From Bacillus thuringiensis (GTDB lineage Bacteria; Bacillota; Bacilli; Bacillales; Bacillaceae_G), in the NCBI RefSeq assembly GCF_022095615.2, contig NZ_CP155559.1, positions 2,353,501 to 2,417,500 on the forward strand: 64,000 nucleotides of DNA, in the 5' to 3' direction. The notes beneath the pieces are model-generated. The model did not search any database. It was not told the DNA's origin and worked only from the letters and a program-made list of their open reading frames with translations. Position numbers and translations under genes: made by a program. This document shows positions 52,434-60,001 of this stretch, piece after piece (the stretch's first letter is position 1; the number at the start of each line of letters is the position of its first letter).

Positions 52434-52785
52434 AAATATTTCCTTTAGCTTTTTCGTAATTCACAAACATTTCTAGTTGTTCTAATGCTTTTTTTCGTTG
52501 TTCTTCAGGTAGATCATTTATGATTTGAAGAATTTCTTGAGCTTCTTTTGTAAGTTGTAGATCTTGGTCTGCTGTTAAATCTGGCGAATCAGATAACCCA
52601 AGTAGATAATCAGTAGTAACTTTTAAATGATTAGCTATTTTTTGAAGTGTACGTGTACCTGGTGATTTTTTTCCTTCAACGTAGTTATAAACAGAAACAT
52701 GACTAACACCAATTGCATCAGCTAATTGTTGTTGGGTAATCCCTCTTTTTTCAATTAACAACTTTAACCTTTCATGAATAAACAT
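52432..52785 (-). CDS. CI-like phage repressor (XRE family)
   Basis: A 117-residue protein. Residues 1-68 form a lambda-repressor-type helix-turn-helix (ITQQQLADAIGVSHVSVYNYVEGK), followed by KVTTDYLLGLSD and a C-terminal acidic coil. It lacks a self-cleaving peptidase domain, so induction is probably not by RecA-stimulated autoproteolysis. It is divergent from the Cro-like gene across a control region with repeated dyads. Confidence 0.87.
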   Translation of the reverse strand: MFIHERLKLLIEKRGITQQQLADAIGVSHVSVYNYVEGKKSPGTRTLQKIANHLKVTTDYLLGLSDSPDLTADQDLQLTKEAQEILQIINDLPEEQRKKALEQLEMFVNYEKAKGNI

Positions 52786-52860
52786 AATTAAAACACCCCA
52801 AGTTTATTTTATCTATTTTATATGAAGTTATTTCTTCTTTATCACTGTTATAGTGTGACA

Positions 52861-52910
52861 CACGGCACTACACGGCACTACACGGCACTACACGGCACTA
52901 CACTATGCTA
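52861..52910. repeat. 10-bp tandem repeat, four exact copies, in the lysogeny control region
   Basis: CACGGCACTA is repeated four times without change (52861-52900) and followed by a diverged fifth unit, CACTATGCTA. Just upstream is TAGTGTGACA, which provides the inverted element TAGTG. The 10-bp period equals about one helix turn. Confidence 0.92.
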
Positions 52911-52922
52911 CACTGTCATTAT

Positions 52923-53256
52923 ATATTAACTATCAGTTAAGTGGAAAGGTAAAATTTTTTAAAAAAGTTTTATAAAAAACTTGAACTTAACTTATGATTA
53001 AGTTATTATGTAATTAACAACAAAAACGGAAGAGAGGAGTTGCATATGAAAACTCTAAAACAGCTACGTGTAGAACAAGGATATACATGTAAGGAAGTAG
53101 CTGAGGCCGTTGGTATTACCGAAGTGTACTATTGGTACATAGAAAATGGCAAACGCCGTCCTTATTACGACTTAATTGTAAAAATTGCTGATTTCTTAAA
53201 AGTGAAACTAGATGCAATTAAAATTTTTTGCCCTAAACTTAACTAATAGTTAAGTT
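52923..53256. promoter_or_regulatory. Three copies of a 21-bp dyad (probable CI/Cro operators)
   Basis: Half-site AACTTAACTA. Site 3 (53236-53256) is a perfect 10-1-10 inverted repeat. Site 2 (52984-53004) matches with 7 of 10 paired bases and overlaps the probable Cro-gene promoter (TTGAAC at 52981). Site 1 (52923-52943) contains TTAACTATCAGTTAA. A single half site (GGTTAAGTTAA) follows at 53263. Site 3 lies between the Cro-like gene and the next gene rather than upstream. Confidence 0.7.
53046..53246 (+). CDS. Cro-like XRE-family regulator
   Basis: 66 residues, a single helix-turn-helix (YTCKEVAEAVGITEVYYWYIENG) followed by VKIADFLKVKLDAIK. Start ATG 53046, six bases after AGAGAGGAG; an upstream TTG is too close. 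First gene of the plus-strand early operon and divergent from the repressor. Confidence 0.85.
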   Translation: MKTLKQLRVEQGYTCKEVAEAVGITEVYYWYIENGKRRPYYDLIVKIADFLKVKLDAIKIFCPKLN

Positions 53257-53293
53257 GGAGTTGGTTAAGTTAAATAGAAGGGAGCAAAACAAA

Positions 53294-53569
53294 ATGGGAT
53301 TAGATCAAATCATTAAAGAGTCAATCCGAGAAGTTGTTCGTGAAGAAATTCAAGCAGCATTAGCTTCACTCCAACTACAAGCACAACCAAACAAGGTATT
53401 GCGAGTAAAAGAAGCAGCTGCTTATCTTAACATCGCAGTTTGCAGAGTATATGAACTTGCAAACCATCCGCAATTTCCGGTTATCCGAGAAGGGCGCAAA
53501 TTACTCTTCTTACAAAAAGATTTGGATGCATGGCTTGAAGCCCAAAAGGAGGCACCAAACGTTGGTTGA
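53294..53569 (+). CDS. Excisionase-type (MerR-like) DNA-binding protein
   Basis: 91 residues. An N-terminal helix (QIIKESIREVVREEIQAALA) is followed by an HTH_17/excisionase domain (VLRVKEAAAYLNIAVCRVYELAN, then FPVIREGRKLLFLQKDLDAWL). Could be Xis or an early regulator. Start ATG 53294 follows AAGGGAG. Confidence 0.82.
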   Translation: MGLDQIIKESIREVVREEIQAALASLQLQAQPNKVLRVKEAAAYLNIAVCRVYELANHPQFPVIREGRKLLFLQKDLDAWLEAQKEAPNVG

Positions 53570-53717
53570 AAGTACATTCAGTCTTTTTATCACAGCGGTG
53601 TTTATTGTGTCATTCGTGGGTGGCGTAGCGCTATTTGATACATTTGAAAAGCTTATCAACGAGAACGAACAGCTAAAGCAAGAAAATCAGAAATTAAGGA
53701 AGGTGAAGAGAATATGA
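53562..53717 (+). CDS. Small membrane-anchored coiled-coil protein
   Basis: 51 residues from TTG 53562, nine bases after AAAGGAGG: one membrane helix (FSLFITAVFIVSFVGGVALF) and a short coiled coil (INENEQLKQENQKLRKVK). It overlaps the excisionase-type gene by 8 bases and the next gene by 4 (ATGA). Function unknown. Confidence 0.65.
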   Translation: MVESTFSLFITAVFIVSFVGGVALFDTFEKLINENEQLKQENQKLRKVKRI

Positions 53718-54034
53718 GCATTACAGCACCAGTTTTACAAAAGGACTTACAAAAGAAACAAACGTTAGATGAATTTTTAAAGTATTGCAATACGATGCAA
53801 ATTGAAGCGTTAAAGCAACATGATCCGATCGCACTTTGCACATGGATTAAAGAAGCACGACTAGCTAGAAGGGAACTTGCAGCACTATATCGAGCGAAAG
53901 AAAAGCATGATGACGAGCGTGAAAGAGATCGTAAGAACATCTTAGAAATTATTCGGCGGTTGAAAAGTCAGGGGGTTAATGCATCAGTTGTTGAACGTGC
54001 CCATTATATTACCCTTTGTGAGGAGGTGAGCTGA
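53714..54034 (+). CDS. Hypothetical early phage protein
   Basis: 106 residues, helical and highly charged (LDEFLKYCNTMQIEALKQHD ... RRELAALYRAKEKHDDERERD). Common in this position of Bacillus phage genomes by my recollection but of unknown function. It is coupled to its neighbour by ATGA and ends at the start of the next gene. Confidence 0.7.
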   Translation: MSITAPVLQKDLQKKQTLDEFLKYCNTMQIEALKQHDPIALCTWIKEARLARRELAALYRAKEKHDDERERDRKNILEIIRRLKSQGVNASVVERAHYITLCEEVS

Positions 54035-54229
54035 ATGTTAGAAAATCCAATTGTAATAGGAAATCAACACGACTCATACAAAAAACAATTCGAACATTAT
54101 TGTAGCGATTGTGAAGGTGAATTGTACTTTGGGATGACGTATTACGAATTCGAAGGAAGTTTAATTTGTGAAGAATGTGCCGAAAAGTTTTTAGAACGGC
54201 ATGCAACGAGGTTTGTTGCAGGGGAATAA
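54035..54229 (+). CDS. Small zinc-finger-like phage protein
   Basis: 64 residues with YCSDCEGEL and LICEECAEKF 24 residues apart, a four-Cys zinc knuckle with LIM-like spacing. RBS AGGAGGTGAG directly precedes the ATG. Unknown role. The hairpin GAACCCA / TGGGTTC follows (54233-54252). Confidence 0.65.
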   Translation: MLENPIVIGNQHDSYKKQFEHYCSDCEGELYFGMTYYEFEGSLICEECAEKFLERHATRFVAGE

Positions 54230-54307
54230 AAAAGAACCCACGGCAATGGGTTCCCTTTAAAAAAATAAGTTAGAGCTAGTATATCACAGAAAGCGAGTGA
54301 ATAGAAC

Positions 54308-55243
54308 ATGCAAGCAAAAGTATTGGTAAATACACTCAATATGAACCACGCTCAATGGTTGCAAGCACGTACGCAAGGTATTGGCGGTTCTGACGTTTCT
54401 GCAATTGCAGGTTTAAATAAATGGAAATCAGCAGTTCAAGTGTTCCTTGAAAAAACACAAGCGATTGAAAAGGAAGATATACAAAGTGAAGCGGCATACT
54501 TCGGTAACGTTTTGGAAGAAGTAGTTGCAAAAGAATTTTCCAAGCGCACAGATTTGAAAGTACAACGAAGAAATGCAATCCTTCAGCATCCTGAATATCC
54601 GTGGATGTTAGCGAATGTGGACCGATTAATTGTAGGTGAAAAGATTGGTCTTGAATGCAAAACAGCGTCGGAATATTTGAAAAAAGAGTGGGAAGATGAA
54701 GAAGTTCCATCAGCTTATCTCTTACAGTGTCAACATTACATGGCTGTAACTGGCTATGAAGCGTGGTGGATTGCAGTACTAATCGGTGGTAATAAGTTCG
54801 TTCATAAAAAAATCGCACGCGATGAGGAATTGATTCAGTACCTTATCGATATTGAAAAAGATTTTTGGCTCAACAATGTTGAGAAGAATGAACCACCGAT
54901 GTTTGACGGTTCGGATGCATCAACAGAATTGCTTAAACATTTATATCCAGAATCCATTGCAGACAGCTTTGTAAGTTTAGGTAAGCAAGAAGAACTTCTC
55001 ATTGAAGCTCGTGATCAAGTAGACCGAGAAATTAAAGTACTCCAAGAACAAAAGGCAGAGTACGAAAACAAAATCAAAGCCAAGCTCGGCACCAATGAAA
55101 TTGGTGGAACTGAAAACTACAAAGTGTATTGGAAATCACACACTACAAATCGTTTTGATAGCAAGCGATTTAAAGCGGATCATCCAGATTTATATGAGCA
55201 GTATGCAAAAGAATCTCAAGTAAGAAAATTCACGGTTAAATAA
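54308..55243 (+). CDS. YqaJ-family viral recombinase (phage exonuclease)
   Basis: A 311-residue PD-(D/E)XK exonuclease of the lambda-Exo/RecE type. Seen: RTQGIGGSDVSAIAGLNKWKS (residues 20-40), then the nuclease core ANVDRLIVGEKIGLECKTASEY (Asp and ExK) and YLLQCQHYMAVTGYEAWW (QxxxY). It degrades one DNA strand so that the RecT-like protein encoded 15 bp downstream can anneal ends. Confidence 0.93.
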   Translation: MQAKVLVNTLNMNHAQWLQARTQGIGGSDVSAIAGLNKWKSAVQVFLEKTQAIEKEDIQSEAAYFGNVLEEVVAKEFSKRTDLKVQRRNAILQHPEYPWMLANVDRLIVGEKIGLECKTASEYLKKEWEDEEVPSAYLLQCQHYMAVTGYEAWWIAVLIGGNKFVHKKIARDEELIQYLIDIEKDFWLNNVEKNEPPMFDGSDASTELLKHLYPESIADSFVSLGKQEELLIEARDQVDREIKVLQEQKAEYENKIKAKLGTNEIGGTENYKVYWKSHTTNRFDSKRFKADHPDLYEQYAKESQVRKFTVK

Positions 55244-55258
55244 GGGAGGAAATAAACA

Positions 55259-56083
55259 ATGGCAACTAATCAAGAGGTGAAAAATCAATTAGCAAATCGT
55301 AAGGCGAACGCACCTGCAACACCAGATAAACTGGTTGAAGGTTATATGAAGAAAATGGCTCCACGTTTTGCGGAAGTATTACCAAAGCACATGAGTATGG
55401 AGCGTATGAGTCGTATTGCACTTACAACAATTCGTACAAATCCAAAATTACTAGAATGTGAAGTTCCTTCACTTATGGGGGCTGTCATGCAAGCAGTGCA
55501 ATTAGGATTAGAACCAGGACTACTTGGTCACTGCTACCTATTACCATTCAAAAACAAAAAACAAAACAAAATGGAAGTTCAGTTCATTATCGGCTACAAA
55601 GGGATGATTGATTTAGCAAGACGTTCTGGTCACATACAAAGCATTTACGCCCATGCAGTGCATGAAAATGATGAGTTCGAATATGAGCTTGGCTTGCATC
55701 CACAGTTAAAGCATAAGCCATCATTCGGTGAACGTGGTGAATTTATTGGGGCCTATGCAGTCGCGCATTTCAAAGATGGTGGACATCAAATGGAATTTAT
55801 GCCGAAGAGTGAAATCGAAAAGCGCCGTCAACGTTCAGCAGCTGCTAATTCTAGTTATAGTCCATGGGCAAGTGATTATGATGAAATGGCGAAGAAAACA
55901 GTGGTTCGTTACATGTTTAAATACTTACCAATCAGCATCGAAGTACAATCACAAGCACAGCATGACGAAGTGGTGCGCAAGGATATCACGGAAGAACCGG
56001 AATTTATCGAAGCGGATCCAATCGAAATGGAACAGTCAACTGAAGGAGACGGGCAAGGCGATTTCGTGATTGAAGGTGAGTAA
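55259..56083 (+). CDS. recT: RecT-family single-strand annealing protein
   Basis: A 274-residue RecT/YqaK protein. Conserved stretches: LPKHMSMERMSRIALTTIRT, SLMGAVMQAVQLGLEPG, HCYLLPFKN, VQFIIGYKGMIDLARRSG, YSPWASDYDEMAKKTVVRY. It anneals single strands during phage recombination and pairs with the YqaJ exonuclease. An acidic C-terminal tail (residues 250-274) may contact SSB or other proteins. RBS GGGAGG. Confidence 0.94.
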   Translation: MATNQEVKNQLANRKANAPATPDKLVEGYMKKMAPRFAEVLPKHMSMERMSRIALTTIRTNPKLLECEVPSLMGAVMQAVQLGLEPGLLGHCYLLPFKNKKQNKMEVQFIIGYKGMIDLARRSGHIQSIYAHAVHENDEFEYELGLHPQLKHKPSFGERGEFIGAYAVAHFKDGGHQMEFMPKSEIEKRRQRSAAANSSYSPWASDYDEMAKKTVVRYMFKYLPISIEVQSQAQHDEVVRKDITEEPEFIEADPIEMEQSTEGDGQGDFVIEGE

Positions 56084-56252
56084 CAAATCAAAGGTGCTAC
56101 TCTCTCGCAAATTGTGGGAGAGAGCACAATCAAAAGATGAGTTGAAACAGTCGATTGCACGTTATATACACAATAATTATCCAGGCTATCGGATAGAGAA
56201 AGTCATTAAGGAAAATGAGTCTTACATCGCGATTTGCACAAGGGGGTCATAA
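56070..56252 (+). CDS. Small basic phage protein, overlaps recT
   Basis: 60 residues beginning at TTG 56070 (or GTG 56076) inside the recT end: KVLLSRKLWERAQSKDELKQ ... YRIEKVIKENESYIAICTRGS. Basic N-terminus and small alpha/beta fold. No family recognised. It fills the gap between recT and the initiator gene, supporting that it is real. Confidence 0.55.
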   Translation: MKVSNKSKVLLSRKLWERAQSKDELKQSIARYIHNNYPGYRIEKVIKENESYIAICTRGS

Positions 56253-56253
56253 G

Positions 56254-57111
56254 ATGGGCATCTTTCGGGTTAAAAAGGATACAAATTACTCGGTGATACA
56301 CAACACGCCTTTACATGATGAGAATCTAAGTTGGCGAGCAAAAGGATTATTAGCATACATGTTGTCTTTGCCGGATGATTGGACTTTTCATGCAACAGAA
56401 CTAAGTCAACACGCCAAAGATAGCGAAAAAATAACGACAAGCACTCTCAAAGAATTAAAGGCTGCAGGATATTTGAAACGCTATCCAGTTCAAGATCCAG
56501 AGACAGGGAAAATATCACATTGGGAAACTGCGGTTTATGAAGTGCCAACCATAGATAAGGAAAACCACCCTATGGAAAAACCACCAAGTGGTAAAACCAG
56601 TGACTGGAAAACCACCCGTATGGAAAACCACTCAGTGGAAAAAGGCCAACTACTAAATACTAATGATTTACTAAGTACTGAAATACCAAGTACTAATCTA
56701 ACTAATGATGATGTAGATAAGCATCCTCTGATAGATGAAGAATTTCAAAAAAGTTATAACTACCTTTTACAAAATAATATTCCATTAAGCGACACGGCTA
56801 TGCAGGACCTTGGAGAATTCAGTGATGTATTAGGAAGCCAAATTATTATGGAGGCTGTCGATAGAGCAGTTGATCAGAACGCAAAGCGATGGAAATACAT
56901 TAGCGGTATTTTATTCAACTGGCAAAAAAGCAACGTGAAAACATTGGCAGATGTTATCAAGCTTGATGAGGATTATAAAAACCAAATAGGTGGTGTTGGA
57001 AATGCAACACGTAGGGCACGCACTGGCAGAGGTTATGGTACGAGCAGAAGCTATGAGGAAGAAAATGCAAGCCGAGAGCGCAACATGCCAAGCTTCATTA
57101 AACGAGTATAG
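56254..57111 (+). CDS. DnaD-like phage replication initiator
   Basis: A 285-residue protein. Residues 1-105 are a winged helix of the phage replisome-organiser type (FRVKKDTNYSVIHNTPLHDE, SWRAKGLLAYMLSLPDDW). Residues 105-145 are a repetitive linker (ENHPMEKPPSGKTSDW). Residues 165-245 form a DnaD/DnaB_2-type domain (SYNYLLQNNIPLS ... AVDQNAKRWKYISGILFNW). It should bind the origin and recruit the helicase loader next door. Start ATG 56254 after AAGGGGG. The linker DNA contains an iteron-like array. Confidence 0.87.
   Translation: MGIFRVKKDTNYSVIHNTPLHDENLSWRAKGLLAYMLSLPDDWTFHATELSQHAKDSEKITTSTLKELKAAGYLKRYPVQDPETGKISHWETAVYEVPTIDKENHPMEKPPSGKTSDWKTTRMENHSVEKGQLLNTNDLLSTEIPSTNLTNDDVDKHPLIDEEFQKSYNYLLQNNIPLSDTAMQDLGEFSDVLGSQIIMEAVDRAVDQNAKRWKYISGILFNWQKSNVKTLADVIKLDEDYKNQIGGVGNATRRARTGRGYGTSRSYEEENASRERNMPSFIKRV
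56559..56715 (+). repeat. Iteron-like array, candidate phage replication origin
   Basis: GGAAAACCACCC or a close variant begins at 56559, 56574, 56590 (GGTAAAACCAG), 56606, 56622 and 56637 (GGAAAAAGGCC), that is at 15- or 16-bp steps. It is followed at 56650-56715 by a very AT-rich stretch with repeated TACTAA/AGTACT. The steps are not always multiples of three, so protein repetition alone does not explain them. Iterons plus AT-rich DNA inside an initiator gene is the lambda-O arrangement. Confidence 0.6.
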
Positions 57112-57874
57112 ATGTTTAAAATGTCAGGATTCAGAAGTAGTTTTTTACGAAGAAGTAAATCAGTTTGGTATGCGAGTGTCTATGCAAAAAGATTGTGAGT
57201 GCAAAGCGCAACGAGTAATGGAACGCAGATTGAAAAACGCGATGATTCCAGAAGAATTTACAGATGCTCGGTTTGATTCGTACAAACGAAAAACAGAAGA
57301 ACAAAAGCTTTTATATAGCACAATGGGAAATTACTTGCAGAACTTCAATGAGATCAAGGATACAAAACAAAATAGCCTGGGCTTCATCGCAACATTTGGA
57401 GAGTTACGAATTAAGCAATTAGAACCAGCAAAGCGAGCGCAAGCAAAGAGAGAACATAACAGTTTTGGACTTGGTAAAACACATCTCCAAGTGGCTGCAG
57501 CAAAGTACCTCATGAAACGAGGGCATAGTGTACTACTTATTTCAGACGGAACTTTCATGGATGATCTCATTGCGGCCAAGATGATGAACGATGATAAAAA
57601 AGAATTTAACCGATTGTTAAACCACGCAAAACAAGTAGAGGTCCTCATCTGGGATGACTTAGGGAAGTCAAAATGGTCAGAAGCGAAAGAGAACCTCTAC
57701 TATCAAATCATTGATTATCGGTATCGTCATAATTTGCCGATTTTATACAGCTCGAATGAAGATGATGAAACATTACCTGAAAAGATTGGTTATGCAGCAA
57801 AGAGCCGTTTGTTTGGAATGAGTAAACATTATTTAATCGCTGTAGAAGGCGATGATTATCGTGAGAAGGAGTGA
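57002..57874 (+). CDS. DnaC/IstB-like helicase-loading ATPase
   Basis: A 290-residue AAA+ protein. The N-terminus has a Cys cluster (YRCLKCQDSEV ... KDCECKA). Walker A is SFGLGKTHLQVAAAKYL (about residue 155), Walker B VLIWDDLGKSKW, and an arginine-finger region SRLFGMSKHY ends the domain. The Walker A lacks the usual first Gly. It overlaps the initiator gene by 110 bases; the ATG at 57002 after AGGTGG is chosen, but 57053 or 57065 are possible. Confidence 0.87.
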   Translation: MQHVGHALAEVMVRAEAMRKKMQAESATCQASLNEYRCLKCQDSEVVFYEEVNQFGMRVSMQKDCECKAQRVMERRLKNAMIPEEFTDARFDSYKRKTEEQKLLYSTMGNYLQNFNEIKDTKQNSLGFIATFGELRIKQLEPAKRAQAKREHNSFGLGKTHLQVAAAKYLMKRGHSVLLISDGTFMDDLIAAKMMNDDKKEFNRLLNHAKQVEVLIWDDLGKSKWSEAKENLYYQIIDYRYRHNLPILYSSNEDDETLPEKIGYAAKSRLFGMSKHYLIAVEGDDYREKE

Positions 57875-57879
57875 AGAAA

Positions 57880-58068
57880 ATGTGCATGACATGCAGTAAC
57901 ACTGGCGTAGTTCATACAGAAATTTATCCTGGGATGATAACGATTGAGGGTTGTAACTGTGAGGTAGCAGAGCAACAAGCAGCAATGCAAAAAGAAAATT
58001 GGGATGCTTGGATAGAAAAATTTGAAGGATGGAAAAGAGGGTTACTGTATGAGCAACGTGTCGGTTGA
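57880..58068 (+). CDS. Small Cys-containing phage protein
   Basis: 62 residues. CMTCSNTGVV and EGCNCEVA resemble one zinc-binding unit of a DnaJ-type Cys-rich domain; a charged helix follows. Start ATG 57880, ten bases after AAGGAG. Function unknown. Confidence 0.65.
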   Translation: MCMTCSNTGVVHTEIYPGMITIEGCNCEVAEQQAAMQKENWDAWIEKFEGWKRGLLYEQRVG

Positions 58069-58555
58069 GAAAAAGCGTGAGTTTATTAAGTGGTTCTTGA
58101 ACAATTTTCAATGTAAGTGGCGCGAAAGTGTATGGATTTTAAATTACTTAATGAGTCACGATCAGTTATTGCAACAAGTTCATTTCGTTGAAAATGCAAG
58201 AGGAAATTATTCAAGAGCTATATTCATTTCAACAACATGTGCGGAAACGAAGCCTTTTGTATTCTATCGAAATGGTTCATCCGGTACTGATCCAGACAAA
58301 GCATTTCAACATATCCGACATAATCGTGATGAAGATATCTATATCGAATTAAACTTTGCTGATAAATATAAATTCCCGCAGTTCGTTGATGTATTAGAAG
58401 GCGAGGTATCTGATGAAACAGAGCTACCGTTTACTGAACGATTGGAACTGGCACAGGTAGTTAATGATTTGGAGAAACTTGCTAAAGCACAACTCATCGA
58501 TTACGCACTAGACACAAGAAACGAAAAACTGTTCCGTAAGTTGATTGCGAATTAA
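58049..58555 (+). CDS. YpiB/ReoY-family protein encoded by the prophage
   Basis: A 168-residue protein matching Bacillus YpiB (ReoY): KREFIKWFLNNFQCKWRESV, WILNYLMSHDQLLQQVHFVE, and AFQHIRHNRDEDIYIELNF follow the YpiB order and spacing. Chromosomal ReoY helps ClpCP degrade MurA and so restrains peptidoglycan synthesis. A phage copy in the early operon could redirect that proteolysis. Start ATG 58049, eight bases after AGAGG, overlapping the previous gene. The C-terminal 50 residues diverge most. Confidence 0.85.
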   Translation: MSNVSVEKKREFIKWFLNNFQCKWRESVWILNYLMSHDQLLQQVHFVENARGNYSRAIFISTTCAETKPFVFYRNGSSGTDPDKAFQHIRHNRDEDIYIELNFADKYKFPQFVDVLEGEVSDETELPFTERLELAQVVNDLEKLAKAQLIDYALDTRNEKLFRKLIAN

Positions 58556-58566
58556 GGGGGGAAAGA

Positions 58567-59013
58567 ATGGCGGTCCTTTACAAATTCAAACTCACTACCA
58601 TTTTCGAACAATGGCCGAACGAGAAAATTATTGTTGCAGAAAATGAAAGCAAAGCAAGTTATCTGTATTGGCAAGAGTTCAGAACCAAATTTTTAACGAT
58701 GTCGATGGCTGAATTCATGAAGTTTGTAAAGTGTGAGAACGAAGGTGTTTTAGATATAAAGCAATTGTACAGCGCGGAGAAACATTTCAAGAAAATGCAA
58801 AAGATTCGAGGGCTAGATTTCGCTTACATGGGTATGCGAGTAAACGTAGCTGGCATGTGGGGTACGATCGTCGGAAACTGGAAAACTAATTTGTTCGTTT
58901 TGTTCGATGGGAAAATTGAGAAGCACAACTGCCATCCTTTTTGGGAAATTGCTTACTACGATGATGAGGGCGAATTGGTGCGAAGCTACCAGAAGGGGGA
59001 ATATGCGATGTAA
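58567..59013 (+). CDS. Hypothetical phage protein
   Basis: 148 residues; an N-terminal alpha/beta segment (IIVAENESKASYLYWQEFRT) and a C-terminal beta-rich segment (GMRVNVAGMWGTIVGNWKTN) that looks like a small SH3-like barrel. RBS GGGGGGAAAG. Unknown function; ends at a terminator. Confidence 0.7.
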   Translation: MAVLYKFKLTTIFEQWPNEKIIVAENESKASYLYWQEFRTKFLTMSMAEFMKFVKCENEGVLDIKQLYSAEKHFKKMQKIRGLDFAYMGMRVNVAGMWGTIVGNWKTNLFVLFDGKIEKHNCHPFWEIAYYDDEGELVRSYQKGEYAM

Positions 59014-59018
59014 ATAAA

Positions 59019-59055
59019 AAAGGACGAACAGTCGTACCTGTCGTCCTTTATAGGA
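59019..59055 (+). terminator. Terminator
   Basis: AAAGGACGA / TCGTCCTTT stem after the 58567 gene; the tail is short. Confidence 0.65.
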
Positions 59056-59503
59056 GAAAAATTATTCTGGATTAGAACTACGAATAACCAGAAAACGCGC
59101 TTTAAAACAGTGTTGTCAAAGATGTAATAATCTATGCAACAAAAACGCTTAGTCGGAATTCAAAACACCAAATGGCTTGCATTGGTAACAGGCTCAAAAG
59201 TAGTATATGTAAAATGAAAAATTCCATACAAAAAGCAGACAACATTTTTGGTTGTCTGCCAGTTAGTCGAATGAGTTAGCTAATTGTGATAAATTGCATT
59301 CCCATTACGTGAAGAGTGAAGCTGCTAGTTCAAACAGCTTGTTGGTATTATTTTCGATATTTTTAAAAATATACAGAGAAAGCAGATAAGTGAAGAACCT
59401 ACCTGCCTCTTACTGTAAAAAAGAAGAAAGTACCAGCCGTGGATTAAGCGGCTTGAAAATAGTATGTATTGATTTTTGAAAAATATTCAAGGAGGGAATA
59501 AAC
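59056..59503. other. Non-coding gap in the prophage
   Basis: About 450 bp with no intact gene in an otherwise compact phage region. It contains a GCAGACAAC / GTTGTCTGC hairpin (59236-59260) without a T-run. A small RNA or a promoter region is possible; nothing else is recognised. Confidence 0.45.
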
Positions 59504-59578
59504 ATGGAATGTTTGATAAACGGTGTCTATGAAATTACTCAGTTAATCAGTAAAGCAAAAGAGAAAAACAATGAGTAA
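59504..59578 (+). CDS. Very short phage ORF
   Basis: 24 codons (MECLINGVYEITQLISKAKE) with an ideal AAGGAGGG ribosome site; overlaps the next start by 8 bases, so it may couple translation of the DUF1064 gene. Confidence 0.5.
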   Translation: MECLINGVYEITQLISKAKEKNNE

Positions 59579-59987
59579 GTACAATAATAAGAAAGTTAAA
59601 ATAGATGGCCATGTTTTCGATAGCAAAGCAGAAGCAGATTATTACTCCGGATTAAAAATCCGCCAAGCTGCAGGTGAAATTACGAGCTTTGAATTACAGC
59701 CGAGATTTACATTGCAACCGGCATTTACAAAGAAGGGTATGAAATTTAAGGCAATTACATATAGTGCAGACTTCATGGTCTATTTGCCAAATGGTGATGT
59801 GGAAGTCTTAGACATAAAGGGTATGGTGACGGCAACATTCGCGGTGAAAAAGAAGATGTTCGAATATAAATACCCTCACTTACAACTCATTCTTTTAAAG
59901 CATGTTATCAAATATGGCGGATTCATCACACTAGATGAGTACAACAAATTAAAACGTGAAGAGAAAAAACTTAAAAAAGCGAAATAA
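59571..59987 (+). CDS. DUF1064-family phage protein (nuclease-like)
   Basis: 138 residues. KYNNKKVKIDGHVFDSKAEADYY, ISFELQPRF-type strand (ITSFELQPRFTLQP), and YSADFMVYLPNGDVEVLDIKG with the D...D/E-x-K arrangement of a PD-(D/E)XK nuclease fold typify DUF1064. It is probably a structure-specific or packaging-related nuclease; activity is not proven. Confidence 0.88.
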   Translation: MSKYNNKKVKIDGHVFDSKAEADYYSGLKIRQAAGEITSFELQPRFTLQPAFTKKGMKFKAITYSADFMVYLPNGDVEVLDIKGMVTATFAVKKKMFEYKYPHLQLILLKHVIKYGGFITLDEYNKLKREEKKLKKAK

Positions 59988-60001
59988 AGGGAGCGGATCA
60001 T

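Noticed and set aside
52861..52910. CRISPR array
   Set aside because: The 10-bp units are contiguous with no spacers and no cas genes are nearby.
54336..54818. 160-codon minus-strand frame opposite yqaJ
   Set aside because: It is antisense to the well-supported YqaJ protein and has no family-like features.
59236..59260. Terminator in the prophage gap
   Set aside because: The GCAGACAAC hairpin has no following T-run on either strand; kept only as a structural note.
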